Positions 22,601-37,600 of a stretch of DNA of 64,000 bases are shown here, one piece after another. The position numbers were made by a program, and so were the translations under genes. Every line of letters starts with the position of its first letter. Within the stretch, counting starts at the first letter, position 1. The notes beneath the pieces were generated by a model, which saw nothing but the letters and a program-made list of their open reading frames with translations, searched no databases and was not told the origin of the DNA. Origin of the DNA: Undaria pinnatifida (lineage: Eukaryota > Sar > Phaeophyceae > Laminariales > Alariaceae); contig JABAKD010000022.1 in the NCBI GenBank assembly GCA_012845835.1, positions 499,501 through 563,500 on the forward strand, read 5' to 3'.

Positions 22601-25600
22601 GTCGGCGGCTAGGGATACGCTCAAGGGCGGTTGGATCTAGTATGTAGCGGGATTTTAACCCTGTCGCCCCGGTGGCGTATCACGTTATCCTCAAGCCTGG
22701 TATAGGTCAGTTACGTGAGTTCGAGTCCACTCAAGTGCATACTACTCGTATAAATTCATGGGGACTTTTTCTTGTGCACAAAATTGACTTGCAGAAAGCG
22801 CGAGAGCGTGAGTTGGCAACACTCGATGAAAAAACGACGAGCAGTGGGATTGCTGAACCCTACGCGCGATAAAAATTGAAGGCAAGAACTGGGGGGGGGG
22901 AAGGGACGACACCGGTGACCACACCTTGTCCAGAAGCTGGAAAGTAGAAGTGTGAGAAAAATTAAAATATAACAAGCGCGGCTGGTGTTTCAATACTCAG
23001 CACGCGTCTCCTCTTGGGTCTTCGGAGAGAAAAGGGGCTGCCGGGACGCGTGCGACGACGGAGGAATTCATACTGTATCAATAATAGCACTTTGTCGCCA
23101 GTTTTTTTTTTTGGAACGATGCTTCTTCAACGGCTCCTTCAACGTCTTCTCAACTGGACACCCTGTTTTTGTTACAAAATATCTTGAAGTTAGTATAGGG
23201 AAGTTAGTAAAGGGCTTCACCCAAAATCGTCGGGATGGCGTTCACATGTAGCAAATTGTGGGTTTTTTCGTCGGGGCATTGCACTTTGCACTTTGACTTT
23301 TTTTCTCCAAAAAAAAGAATGGGTGGGTGGGTTTTACTAGAGCTCTCCTCAAGTGGGTCCCGAACCTCGGGGGAAAACAAAAGGTCGGCCTCTACCGTGG
23401 TATGCCTCAAGTTAAGTTCCAAGTTTTTTTTTGTGGAGCTGTGCGTCTAACACGTGCGCAGGCAGCATAGTTGAATATGCTTGCATTGCTTCACGCTCCA
23501 ACTTCGCCCCCTGACTCAAACAACGAACTCGTTTTTTTTTTTTTTTTCTTGTCGCTATGCATGGGCTCCAAAAGGTAGTCAACGCTGCTACGCATTCGCT
23601 TGCATTGCTGCGTTTGACGGGGAAAAAGCAGCATGCGCTTTCGTCACTCCTATGAATAGCTTATTGCGTAGGCGTACGTGATGTTACAGGGGAGGATCGA
23701 AGATTACCTACACGAGGTGGTTAGCACGCTGCGCATTAGATTGCTGCGTTTCACAGGAAATAGCACACGGTTCCGCCTAGCTTACTCCTAGCTTATATTG
23801 TGCAGGCGCACTTTGTGCTAAAGGGTCGCGTCTGAGATTACGTATACGAGGTGGATAGCACGCTGCGCCTTGCTCTACAGCGTTTGACGGGAGATGACAG
23901 ACGGCCGGCCTCGCCACACACCTGACTTTTTTCGCGCAGATGTACTTACTTTGGGCTAAAGGAGCGCATCGAAGCCTACGTACACGAGGCGCGTAACACC
24001 ATGCGCATCTAATTGAGCCTCTGACGGGAAACGACACTGTTTTTTTTCTTCGCCACACTCGTAATTTTTGTCTTTTCAGGTGTACTTTGTGATAAAGGGG
24101 CGCGTCGAGGCTTACGTGCACGAGACGGAGGGGGGACGGTTGGCCCCGACGGGGGAAGAAGCGCGACACTCCTTGAGAGAGGCATCGTACCTCGGGGTGT
24201 GGGGGCCTGGATCGATATGGGGACTCAACAACGTTTTGCTGGGGGGATTTTCAGAGGTAACGTTGCGCACGTCGGGACCGCTGAGCAGAAGGGTGCCCGT
24301 GCCCTTACGCGGTAGCGCACGGGTATGCTATTGATAGCATACTTGATTGAGTTAAACAAAGTTTGGGTCAAGAGTTAGCTGATCCCAGTACAGTGAGAAA
24401 TGGAGAGAACGGGAAAACAGCGAAGGTTGGGTACGATCAGAGGCTGGGACAGGAGGCCTCGTCTGATCCTATATTTATTTTAAGTGATTGGTGTGGACGC
24501 ACAAGAAATACAATTAACAGCAACCTTGCACCCGTCGGACAGGTGACGATACAGATCGTATAGATCTCATATAGATAATATAGATCACATAAATTACATG
24601 GACCATATAGATCATATACATTATATAGATGTATCATATAGATATATTAAATAGATCATATAGGTCATATAGATCACATAGATCATATATATAGATCATG
24701 TAGATAATATATATCATGCGTATATCATATTGATAATATAGATCATATAGATCGTATAGATCACATAGATCATATAGATCATATATAGATCATATAGATC
24801 ACATAGATCATATATATCATATATAGATCATGTAGATCTTAGATCATATAGATCATATAGATCACGTAGATTGTCTAAATCCTATCCATGTCAATATGAT
24901 ATGCTGTGAAAGATCTGTGCAGTGCAGATCCAACCCAGGAAATGTATGCTATACCACCCGGAAACATGGCTTATACGGAAATGTGATATAGACTATAGGC
25001 CGTGCCGGAAACATGGCTTATACGGAAATATGATATAGACTATAGGCCGTGCGGATCATACGAAGCGTATACTAAGCACCTGTCTGCCCTCTGGCTACCT
25101 AAGGCTCAAAATCTGGTATCCGTTCGATTGCTGGCTACAAGCACGCCCCCCAGATTAATAATTTGTTACGTGTGTGCATCATATCCCCTGGGCTGACCGT
25201 CAGTAACAACAGCACGTCACATTGAGAATATTTCTCCTACCGCCGTCGCTTTCGCTAATATGCTTCATCCCTTTCTGTAATTACGCCCTCGCTTGTGTGT
25301 CCTGTTTTTGTTGTTGTTGTTGTCACGTCCTGGTCGTTTCTAGGCAATATTTGTAGCTGCTTCGCAGACCGACCTGCTTTGGATAGACCAAGTTGATCTG
25401 ATCGCCGCCATCGACGACCACGAGGAGATCAGACCCTGCCTCGAGAAAACGGCCAACATTGAGCAGCAGGTAGGACAGCGACATACGCCACAGTATTGAA
25501 CTGGCGCTATCATCAGGTTGATGGTATGCTCCAAACAGCTCACTACAACACAAAGAGTGAAGAAGATGTTCATTAACCGGTCCCTGAAGCTGCTAGCCAT

Positions 25601-28600
25601 TGCAAGGTGGCAAGATGAAGCGGTGGAGTGAACTTGTGGGCACGGGGCTACAGACCCATCTCTCGCCGTATCATCCACAACCACACAGTTTTAGAACTGC
25701 ACCCACATTATGGTGCACAAACAACTTGCAATTAGTGTCGGGTACTTTTGGATACAAAAGAGGGTTACGAACACCGCGCAGTTCTTAAGAATAGTCCACG
25801 GCCCGTTCCCAGTCTAGAATGCTCCCGCCAATATCCTGTCAATACCCCGTCGGACAAATTTGTTGTAACCGTCATTTACAGTTACAGTTACACTGTTCTC
25901 CGCCAGGTTAATTCTATATGCGTGAGCGGCCCCGTGCCTCAATCAAAGATATCTCATAGCGGTAGCTACAGGATACAGGATATGCTGTAGATGATACAGA
26001 TCGTGACCAGATCATGATCTGTTCGGGGTCGCGAAAGTTTGCGACGTGGAAATTAATAACCAGGCACCCTCCCAAGAGGCCCTTGGCCGCTGGTCCAACC
26101 CCTTGTAGAGCTCGAACACATATATTCCCATACATATTTAAAATAATTTTGTGAAAAATAACGGGTTTCAAGTTGTAGAAACGTTAAGGGAGTCGTCCGG
26201 TATTCAGAAAGAAAATAGTTACTAAAACTGCCGACCCCATCGTAGAACTGGTCGATCCTAACTGCTTGGGGATGCTTTGACCCCCAAGTATCAAGCTGGG
26301 GAAGATCCTCATCTTGAGAAGGCTAGATAGATTGAGGCAACCACCTGGCCACCAAGGCATCGATGGGGGGCTTATTCTCTCGTCCGTTGTACCTAGTCCT
26401 ACTGGGACCTTGAAGGTTTTAGAATAGTAACCACCAGAGAGGATACATAGATTTGAGGGGGTGGGGGGGGAGGGAGGTGATGTTTTTGGTTACTCTTTTC
26501 GCTTCTTGCCGTCGTATTTGTGCGCGAGGGCAGGCGTTACAGGAAGCAGCTGGATCAGCAACGATCACAAAGGAAGGACTCAAGCTCAAGCAAATCAGTC
26601 TCACGGACTTTAAGGTGAGAAAAAATCAATCTCGCAGACGGAAAGGTAAGATAAATCAGTCGCGCACGTTCTCGGCGAGATAATATCATAATGTCGATGG
26701 TGCAACAGCGGTAGCGTTGATTTCTTCTGGGCCGAACGTTCATAATTTCTCGACATGCATATTGCTGTTACACTGCTGTCGCTCACACCCATGTCCTTCG
26801 TTGGCCAAATTTACTGAAATTTGCTACCTGGTACTTTTGTTTGCTACGAGTATTTACAAGTCCTGAACAAAAACAACTTGTCAAGTTGGCACAGCCAAGT
26901 TGGTAAGTGTTTTGGCCGCTTGTTTTTGTATAGTTGAAACGACCACATTTTTTTGAGATATCATGTTTTCTTTTTCCCTCCTGCTTCCGGCGCGATAGTG
27001 AAGGTTTCCGATTTCAAGCAACAGCGAAAACATTCGGACAACCTCTAATACCTTGGAAAATATTCCTGCTTCTGTAACGGCTGTTATGCCTTCCCACCCC
27101 GAGCAGCAGCTGAAACATACCTGCATCCAGAAGCACGTTAACACCGCCCTATTGCCTGCGTGATCGTGAAAGGTGGCCGATCCCAAACAACAGCTGACAC
27201 AGAGATATCCACTAATACCTTAATGTTCTCTTGTTTCCGTCGCGGTTGAAAGGCTTCCGATCTCAAGCAGCAGCTGAAGCATACGGATATCCACAATCTG
27301 TGCACGGCAGCTAGCACGGCTCAGCAAGCAGCTTCGACCGCGAAGCGACGATCCAGCCAGGGGGGGGCGGGGGCAGGGGGGGGCATGCAGGGCATGGTTC
27401 AGGATTTCCAGCAGATGGCGGCGTTTGGGGGGCAGGGGGTAAAGGGGACGGTGGAGAGTATTGTGGCCTCCGTGAAGGGGGCATGGAAAGGTCGCGCTAA
27501 GAGTAGAATGCAAATGAGGTGAGTTTTGTCTGCTTCTACGACCAGCTTGAAAACTACCGCACCAGCCGTATGACATACATACACCAGGTGATACGCACCA
27601 CAGCACACACCCTATGGCAATTTTTTTCATTTGTGTGTTTTTGGCCAGGTTCCCACGGGACTTCCCGTGGAAGTTCACGGTATACCGCAGTGGTATCTCC
27701 CGGAAGAGCCTCTGAGATACAGTTTGTAATCGAGTTTCTCCATAACAAAGAGGGGTCACGCAGACGACGTGACTTTGTACGCATCGCCGACCCACTCAAA
27801 AAACAAAAACAAAAAACGTGCCATATACAGAACAAGCAAGATAAAACTCCTCCCCTCTGGGATGGTTTTTTTCTGTTACTATTCAATTTTCTCCAAACCG
27901 TGGGGGGGGGGAGGCACCCGAAACGAAAATCCTAGCTTCGCAACGAGGACAAGCAAGTCTTTAGTCTCACATTACGGCATCCGGCCGCGCCTTGTCAGTA
28001 TCCGCTCCTCCAGCCTCGGCAAAAGTTCACGGCGAACAAGGCTCTTCGTCTTAAAGTTTTTTACTTGAGAGGCAATGCCTGCTACGGTAGGGATGCATGG
28101 GCTTTTTCCAGGTCTTTTCATGGGTCGGATAGTTTTTCACGGATCGGATCGGATCAGGGTTACTCGGCCTGATTAATGATATTTGAAAGCCTCCTCACCC
28201 GACCCGACCCGACCCGACCCGACCCGACCCGACCCGACCCGACCCGACCCGACCCGACCCGACCCGACCCGACCCGACCCGACCCGACCCGACTCGACCC
28301 GACCTGACCCGACCCGACCCGACCCGACCCGACCCGACCCGACCCGACCCGACCCGACCCGACCCGACCCGACCCGACCCGACCCGACCCGACCCGACCC
28401 GACCCGACCCGACCCGACCCGACCCGACCAGACCCGACCCGACCCGACCCGACCCGACCCGACCCGACCCGACCCGACCCGACCCGACCCGACCCGACCC
28501 GACCCGCGATTTTTTGGAAACGTTGTGACCCGATCCGCGGACCGGATCATGACCCAGGGATTGGTATTACCTATTTGCACGGGTCGACCAGTTATCTACC

Positions 28601-31600
28601 GGTGTTTTTCGACAATCAACTTTTGGCATTATGACCCCACGGGTAAGCTACCGAAAAGGCGGGGACGGTTAATAAGCACCCCCGGATTTCCCCTTTTTTG
28701 TTTTCGGTAAGCTACCGCACTATCGGGACGGTTGAGAAGCACCCTCGGGTTTCCTCTTTTTGTTTCGACAAATAACTGAAAACCTAAAACAAACGCCTAA
28801 AAACACAACACATGTTTAATGTGTTCGTGTGGCCGGTACCCTAAAAACACACCACATGTTTAAAGTGTTCGTGTGTCCGGTACGTACTCATCAAGTCGTG
28901 TGCATGCGTGTGGAGGTGAGTTTGCATGTGAACCGCGGTATCGAAAAGTCTTACCTTATGATTAGGGGACGTTTAGGGCCCTCGTATTTCCTCCATGCTA
29001 CCGCGATTTTTCTGAAGTTACCTACCATTCGCTGTACGTAATTACCGCGCACCATAGAACTCCCTCGCGGATGTCTTACCATATGCACAGTACTTGACAT
29101 CAACTCCCTTGCGCGGGGTTGGGGTTCTCCACTCCGCATATTATAATCTACAGCAGCACCTGGACCACCGTCTCGGGTACCACCAAAACGAGTAAAACAA
29201 AGACGGTGCCATGGTTGTCTGGCTCATGTAACAAGAGGCGCGTTTTACAGTATCGTTGCCAACCGACTCCGACCCCGTGCTGGCGGGAGGGAGGGGGGAG
29301 GGGGTTACCGTAGGAGGAGCAGCTTCAAGGTGTTTTAATTCAGAGTCTCGGGGTCACTCGCGCGGGTGCCTACCCCATTGTTTTTTTTGCAGGTGTCGAC
29401 ATTTTGTGCTTTACTATTTCTAAACAAGGCCGCCATCCATTTGCATGTTACGCTGTCGGGGACAAAAATGGGAGTATCGTACAATAAAAATATAATACTA
29501 TAGTCAATGCAGCATGAAGTGCGTGCATTTCTCGACCATCCCGCCTCCGAGCTCAAGAATAGCGACAAAACAAGCGAGAAATGAGGTATTATATCACACC
29601 GCGAACGTGCAACGCATGATAATTCAGGCTACGCGCGGGTTATCCACGTCCTCGCCATGAAGTCCGCCATTCAAGGCCAAATATATGCCAGGAAACGGCG
29701 TCTTGACCAATTCATGACGGCGATTTCAATAGTTTTACGGTGACCGACGCCAAAACTACTTTGTTTTAGTGTGGGGCGACCGGTTTTACGCTCCGGACCG
29801 CTGGACGTTTTCCGTTGACCGATCGTCTCCTGACACATTTTGTTGAAGGCATCATCCTCAGCCCTAAGCTACCAGTCAAGGTTTTGGCTCCATTTAGATG
29901 ATGCCAACATAAAAATAAACAATCAAGTTTTCCTCACCGTACTTTTGCGGTCTGAGGTGTCGAAACGAATGCTTGTTGCAATCTTCTTCGTTTTCGTCCT
30001 CAACGTGTTCGCCCATCGTGTAATTAATACGTGTATTAGAGCCAATTGCTACCGTTGTGGCGGAGAACACGAAGATGACCGACTCCTATCTCGATCCAAT
30101 TGCGACTCCTATATTGTTCGAATTGCGACTCATATCTCAATCCTATTGCTCGTTTTTTCTTCAGGCTTGTGAGAACGTGGCGTGGTGGCAGTCCCGGGTT
30201 CGGCGAAGTCCTGGATGGGACGGGGCAGGTAGTCAAGGGGGTCACGGAGGTAAGACCAAAAAAATACCGTTGCTGCGAGTTGTCCGGACTTCACGGCGAG
30301 ATGCTAGATGGGTGGTGGTTTTTTCTTATCTCACTTTTACTATCCAGCGTGTTGTAAAGCGGTGGTCACAGGTGTTGTCCTTCAGCCCTCCCGCCCCTCC
30401 CCCCGGTACGCCCTTTTTTTTGTTGTTGCGTAGAGAGTTCAGCATTCCCAACGCTCGTCAACTTTCGTCAATTTTGCTAGAACGCATGCTCTCGCACTTT
30501 CCGCGAGTCTTTTTTTTCACAAGAAAAAGTTCCCACGAGCACGAGTGTGTACTTACTCGAGGGGTTCGAACCAACCAGCGAAGTGGACCTTAGTAGTTTC
30601 AAGCTTTGCCCACTAGACCATCGGGAGTGGACGCATGCTACTACAGAGGTGCACCAGTTTTTTTCTGAGGTTTGTTCAATTTCGGAGGTTAAGATCCCTC
30701 ACGAAACCTGATTAAGAGAAAAATAAAAGTGCTACCGGATGAAAAAACCCATGCCCTTTGCACGCGACGATAACTTCGTGCAAAAAAATGGCGTAATACT
30801 TTTTTTTTCAGACGATTTTGGGTTAAGGAGCCCGGTCACTCAGAACCCAAAATAGCCAAAAAACGGTAAACCTTAATACCTCTATCGTAGCGTGCATCGG
30901 CGCCGAGTATTGGACTGCGAGTTGTCTCGACTTCACGGCTAGCCGTCAGTTAGGGTGGCGTAGTGTTAGGCTTTTAAGTTATTTCTAGTTCACGGCTAGT
31001 TATTGGTTAGGACGGTCGAATAAAAGCCAAAAACGGCTAGTTATTGGTTGGGACGGTCGAGTACAAGCCAAAAAGTGGTATACCTTAATACCTCTACCGT
31101 GGCAGGCGTCTCGTCATTCATTCATTCATTCATTTATTCATTCATTCATTGTGCAGCCATTCCAATCAGATTGTGCTCAAAATATGCTTTATTTCTATTC
31201 CTTTTTACGATACTACTGCAAACGTGTTTGCAAAACAAAAACAAAAGCCAAATTCAGACGATTTGGGGTCAAGGACCCGCCCCCAGCCCGTCATTCACAA
31301 AAATCAAAAAGTCAGCCGCCGAAAAGGTGCTCTACCTCTATAGTAGCGCACTGTATTCGAATGTACTGAATGTACTGAATATACTGAATACACTGAATAT
31401 ACTGAATATACTGAATATACTGAATATACTGAATATACTGAATATACTGAATATACTGAATATACTGAATATACTGAATATACTGAATATATTTTTGAAT
31501 ATACTGAATATACTGAATATACTGAATATACTGAACAAACTGGATATACTGAACATACTGAATTTACTGAATTTACTGAACATACTGAATATATTGAATA

Positions 31601-34600
31601 TACTGAACATACTGAATATACTGTAGTATTTTAATACTGTAGTATTGTATTACTGTAGTATTGTAATATTGTAATATTGTAATATTATAATATTGTAATA
31701 TTGTAATATTGTAATATTGTAATATTGTAATATTGTAATATTGTAGTATTGTAATATTGTAATATTGTAATATTGTAATATTGTAATATTGTAATATTGT
31801 AATATTGTAATATTGTAATATTGTAATATTGTAATGTTGTAATATTGTGATATTGTAATATTGTAATATCGTAATATAAAGTGATCGACTCCTCGTTTTC
31901 GTGAAATTCTGTTCCCAGACCGAAGAAACGCCGGAGGAGCTCAACCACCGCATGATCGTCCTGCCGGACCAACGGAATAAGCTGCAGTGGGACGCCGGCA
32001 TCTCCATGGTGTGCGTGTTGGTGGCGGTGCTGTCGCCCTACAGAATGGCCTTCGCGCCCATCGATGCAAAGCGGTGGCTGGTTTTCGACGCCCTTGTCGA
32101 CATCTTTTTCGTGATTGGTGAGATTCGATGGTTGCGAAAGCATCTTGAAAACTTGCATAATATTTTTCGTGAGACGTGTGTGTGCCAGAACAGTATGACG
32201 GTCCCGCCTTCTTCGGGGGAGCCGTCTTAATTAATTAGTTGGTTCATCCGCGATGCGGATGTAAGTCCCCAGTCGCGCCAAGCCATTGTGGCTACCTTGC
32301 ATCGGGATACTGCCTTAACCAGACCGCCTCTATTGGGGGACCCGTAGCGTATAGCAGGCCGCAGAGCAGGGTCATCTTACTGCTTTTTTCGCCTATCGAC
32401 GCCACTCGGTGGCCGGCTTTCGACGCCTATGTCGACGTCTTTGTAGTTACTGGCGACAAACGGGTTGGGTTTCGGTGTATCACTTTTCTCGACAGACGTA
32501 GCAAGGCGGCAGAGCGGCGTCAAATAGTTGCCCGTTGCGCCAATCGACGCCTTGCGGCGGCTGGCGATCGACCCCGTTGTCAACATCTGCTTCGCCAATG
32601 GCTGATAAGAAGAAAAATCCGGGAAACGAGAAAAGTCATAACCGGGTATCGATAGTACTTATGCGCAGCAGCAACGCCTGTGGGAGCGTTAAGCAGCAAA
32701 CAAAAGCATCAACAGGCCGACTGAACAGAACGACATCATGTCTTCCGCGATATATTAGCCGTTATGGCCATGTTAAATCGCGATCTGCGTCGTTTCGAGG
32801 GCCCATGGGGTCGGATACCACTGCAGCGTCTTTGTCACGGCCGTGAGTTGGCTGACTGCAGGCCGCCGACTAGGCACCGGCCGACTAAGTATTACAACCT
32901 CGGAACATGTTGCGTCGACCCAAGGTGGTTCCACGCGGCACAATCCCGCCAGTGCATCTGGCGGTGCGAGTGTTATGTTAAACCTGCTTTTTTTTATGCG
33001 AACTTCGATCCCTCCGTTGCGCCCTAAAAAAACGAAAACGTTTTCCCGTCTGTTTCTACGCTCTGCTCAGACATTCTTCTTCGATTTCGCACAGCCTACG
33101 TGGGCAATGCGGCGAACAACGTCGTCGTTTACATCACCGTACCAGGTGAGGTCCAACAGGGGTATGCTGCGGCAGGGGCCGGGGGAGGGCGGGGGGGGAA
33201 GGGGTATACCAAACATACTTTGAAACTTGTCGCTGAAAGAAACGACGTTTACCCACTAGAAAAAAAAAAACTCTCGACGATAGAAAAGCTTACGTTTCGA
33301 TAAAAACAATGAATGCTCAGAGTCGATGAACAACCCCATAGCCTAGTTACATTCCGAATATTTTATGAAAAGCAGGGAGGATGTTCCGACGATTTTGCGT
33401 AGTTCCTTTGTTGATACATGCTACTAATAGTACGGTGAAGGTGCACCGTTGTTTTTTTTTCCTGGGGCTCCTCAAAAGTTGAGCAGCTCAAAACCTCACC
33501 CGAAAACCCACTCACTACAAGTAAACCGGAGGCCATGGGAGGGCTGGGCTGTTCATCGGATTGCGATTTCGATATTCTCTAAATATTTTTTTGGGTCACC
33601 CAGATGAAGAGCAACTCAGAAAAACACGTACGCACCTCGACCGTAGTGTTAGCAGGATATGTCAAACCGCGGTGATAAAGCGCATGGTTGGTATGAGCTT
33701 TGTTTTTTTATCACCCGGGGTGATTTCTTGCGGTTGCTTGACATCGGAGAGAAGGGTCATACAATATGATAGGCCAAATACGGTATACGTTCATGGGTAA
33801 AAAAATACGGAACCGCAGGATTTCTCGGTCTTCAGATTGTAAAAACCTTTTTATTTGAAGTGGTGAACCATCAGGATTGGTTCCTCCTCTTGTGAAACGA
33901 CGGTTCGACCAAGCATACGCCTCTCGATTATTCATTTACGTCTCGTTCACATGTTGGAACCTTAATCTTGGACCTACTCGGTCGGTAGGTAGGGGACAAT
34001 AGAGCGACCTCCCCTCCCCGTCAGAAGCGAAGCGGTTTTATCGGATAATTCTTTCGTTTCCGATTCGATTACCGAGATCCGGCTTTTAACGTATCGGAAC
34101 TTTCGATACGATATGAAGCACTACAGTACATGCTGAAACCTTGACCTTGCACCCACTCGACAGGGATGGAGGGGACAGATGGGTGACGTCCCCTCCCCCC
34201 TAGAAGCAAGGCGTTTTTATCGGATACGATATAACACACTACATGCTGAGAGCTCAACTTTGTACCCACTCTACAGGGAGGGAGGGGACAGTAGAGTCAC
34301 CCCCCCCCCGTTAGAAGCAAGGTGTTTCTATCGGTCACGATATGAAACACTACATCGTGAAAGATCGACCTTGAACCACTCGACAGAGGGAGAGGGGACA
34401 GTAGAGAGTCATCCCCTCCCCGCTAGAAAGGCGTTTTTATCGGGTACGATATGAAAACTACATACTGAAACCTTGACCATGGAACCATGGACCCACTCGA
34501 CAGAGGGGGAGGGGACAGTAGAGTGTCATCCCCTCCCCGTTAGCAGAAAAGCGTTTTTAGCGGGTACGACATGAAACATATATGCTGAAACCTTGACCTA

Positions 34601-37600
34601 GGACCCACTCGAGAGAGGGGGAGGGGACAGTAGAGCGTTATCCCCTCCCCGTGAGCAGAGCGGTGTTTTTATCGGGTAAGATATGAAACACTACATGCTG
34701 CAACGTTAACCTTGGACGACCTCGACAGGAGGGGAAGGATCAGATGAGCGACACCCCCTCTCCGTTGGAAGCAAGGCGTTTTCATCGGGTGCGTGATAAA
34801 ACACTACCAGGTACATGCTGAACCACCCCGTGCTGTATCCTAAACAGGGATGATCGTGAAGAACTATCTTCGGGGGTGGATGATCTTCGACCTTGCCAGC
34901 ACCGTCCCTGGGTACTTACTCTCGGAATCTGACAGGACGTTTAGGTGAGAGGAACACCGTTCGCTCCAATAGTGTACCGTGATGCCGCGGAAAAAAAAAG
35001 GCAGTGCCGTGCTGTTCACTGCGGCATTTGCTTTAGTGGACGGTTGGACGAGGAACTTCTCATCGTACGTTTATCCTGCAATATAGTTATCCTGCAGAGT
35101 ATCGCCTCTCTCGAGCGTAGAAATTAATTTACGTAAAATAGTCCACGCGTCGAACAGATGATGTGTCCCCACTTGAGGATCAACAGGATCAACTGGAAGA
35201 CCTTGCGGGGGAGATCTGTACGGTCCAGCTCACGTTACCGGGTGGGAGCCATACAATCTGGATGATCTACGTAACAGATGTTTGCAGGGTTGGATACGTT
35301 CTATCTATGTGCAGATCCTGCACAACATCTATCTCATAGCGGCAGATACAGGATCTATCTGGTACAGTAGATTATATAGATGATCTAGATGATCTAGATC
35401 ATGATCTGTCCCCATTGATCCCCTATCGTCTCCTAGTGAAACACAAGGAGCTGATGCTACGATAGAGATGCATCGATGAATTTACGGGACTCCTCACTTG
35501 AAAGAGCTCGAAAAAAAAACTAAACAACGGCAGCCCCCCCAACTCTTCTTTAACTGTATCGTCGGTTTCAAAACCAGCTCCCGGTCTTATCTCCTGAAAC
35601 ACGGTGTCTCTCGACACCCCGACGTCATCGATCGATAGACCTTTGCACACAAGAAATTATGTGGATACGTTTCTTTCAATAGGATCCTTCCTTGTGTCGA
35701 GCAGCCGCATGAATGAATCATGAATGAAACGTTCGTTAAAGAAAATCGCTGGCTTCGGGGGGGAGGGGCTATCGTAGTAAGAATCAGTCCTCGCCAATAA
35801 AAAACAGAATGAAAAATAAAATAAACATTCTACCCGATTAAATAAAATATAAGTTCTACCCGATTAAATAAAATATAAGTTCTACCCGATTAAATAAAAT
35901 CCCATGGGATTTTGGTACCGCCATGGAATTGTGCGTTTTATGCTCCGCGATCAAACTGGTTTTGGGAGTCCGTTTTTCTACGAAGGCACAGAGTCACTCG
36001 CGCGAGTGTAATATTACACGCACACGCTACGGTAGATGAAATTGTTCGTTGTATGCTCCACGATCAAACTGGTTTTGGGTGTCCGTTTTTTTACGACGGT
36101 ACAGAGTCACTCGCGCGAGTGTAATGCTAGACGCACACGCCACGGTAGCAGATGCGCCATATTTTTTTTTCTCTGAGCGGCACCTCATCCCACTGGAGGA
36201 GAAGTTCTATTATACTGAAATCAGTATGCCTTTACCCCAAAACTGATTTTCAGCAAAAACAATAAAAAGTGCTTCACCCGATGGGCAATCTCATTACCTA
36301 TCATACCTATCATACCTATCACACCTATCATACCTATCACACCTATCATACCTATCACACCTAGCATGCCTTTCATACCTATAAAACAACGAGGAATATT
36401 GAAAACAGAAGTAGTGAAAATCAAACTATTTTGGGGTTAACGAGCCCCGTGTTTCAAAAAACGTCCCAGCCCAAAAAAGTGCAACTTCTACCCATTTCTA
36501 CCGTACCAAGCGTCTAGCGTCAACAGTCAAATGACCAGGGGTTACCCTCCCCCCCGCCGGAAGCTTGATCCCCGCCCCTTCCCTCCCTCCCCCCCTTCCC
36601 TCCCCCCCCTCCCTCCCTCCCTCCCTTGCTTCGTCCAAACGGCCATGCAGGGGGCTAGCTGCGCTGAAGCTTTTGCGGATCGGCCGAGCGCCGGCGTTGG
36701 CGGAGCAGCTGCTTCGGTTGAGCGAGCAGGACTCCATCGCGAACGACGGCCCTGCCACTCGCCGAAAGGGTTGGTTGCGGGGGCTTCACTTAGATATCCC
36801 ACGCTGGTGTGTGGACGTTGCGCAGGTGAGAATGATACATACATAGTGTTGTTGTTTTTCACGAACATCTGTATATTTATTTTTTTCAAGTATTTCGAAT
36901 ACGTCCGATGTGAGTTCGACCAATTTAAGGGGTCGATAAAGTACCCATCTTTGCAAGCTGCGTAACACTACTCCGGCCACACGATTTTACAAATACTTCT
37001 ACAATTAATATTAGTGTTTGAAAATATAGGCCAATGACGCTCCTGGATGTTGCAACTTGCCAGGTATTTCTACCGTCAAATTCTATATTTAGAGGCCGAT
37101 ATCGCAAAAAAACAAAAAGCAAAACAAACAGGTAAACCCCCTGCCGCGGGCGGATCGTGGCGGATGGTTTTCAGTGTAAAACGGATTATTAACATGTTCA
37201 AAAAAGCAAAACCTACGCATAACAAGGTGACGAATGACGACGATGACGACAATAGCGACGATAGCAGTGACTTTGATTACAGCATCGGCCACACGGAACA
37301 GCCCGGGTCGCTGGGGACGCTTGCTACGGCGGTAAAAGCGTGTCAACCATGCTACGAACGGTAAAAGCGTTTCAGCCATTTTTCTTTTTCGGAGGCTCCT
37401 TCCTCATCCAACAAACACCGTTTGTGTTAGAAAAAACACACACGCACACACAACCCGAGGAGAAAATACTCCCATGTCCTCGGTACACAACGAACAATCT
37501 CTCGAAAAAAATAAAATACATACTTCGTACATGAACAATTTTATTAGCATTTCGACTATTAGCGGGGTTGAGGAGGCGTTCCTGTCATTAATTCAGAAAG

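Larger units (their letters stand above)
34945..36650 (+). other. Intron 14 and its repeats
   Basis: Contains a short AGATGATCTAGATGATC run near 35375, a 26-bp repeat TTCTACCCGATTAAATAAAA in three copies (35827-35900), the 113-bp tandem pair at 35925-36130, and a MITE copy. A pyrimidine tract (36580-36635) leads to the acceptor. About 35000-35330 and 35420-35800 show nothing recognisable. Confidence 0.55.

Noticed and set aside
28173-28710. Long ORFs over the GACCC array (poly RPDPT or GRVGS)
   Set aside because: A pentanucleotide repeat is open in several frames by nature.
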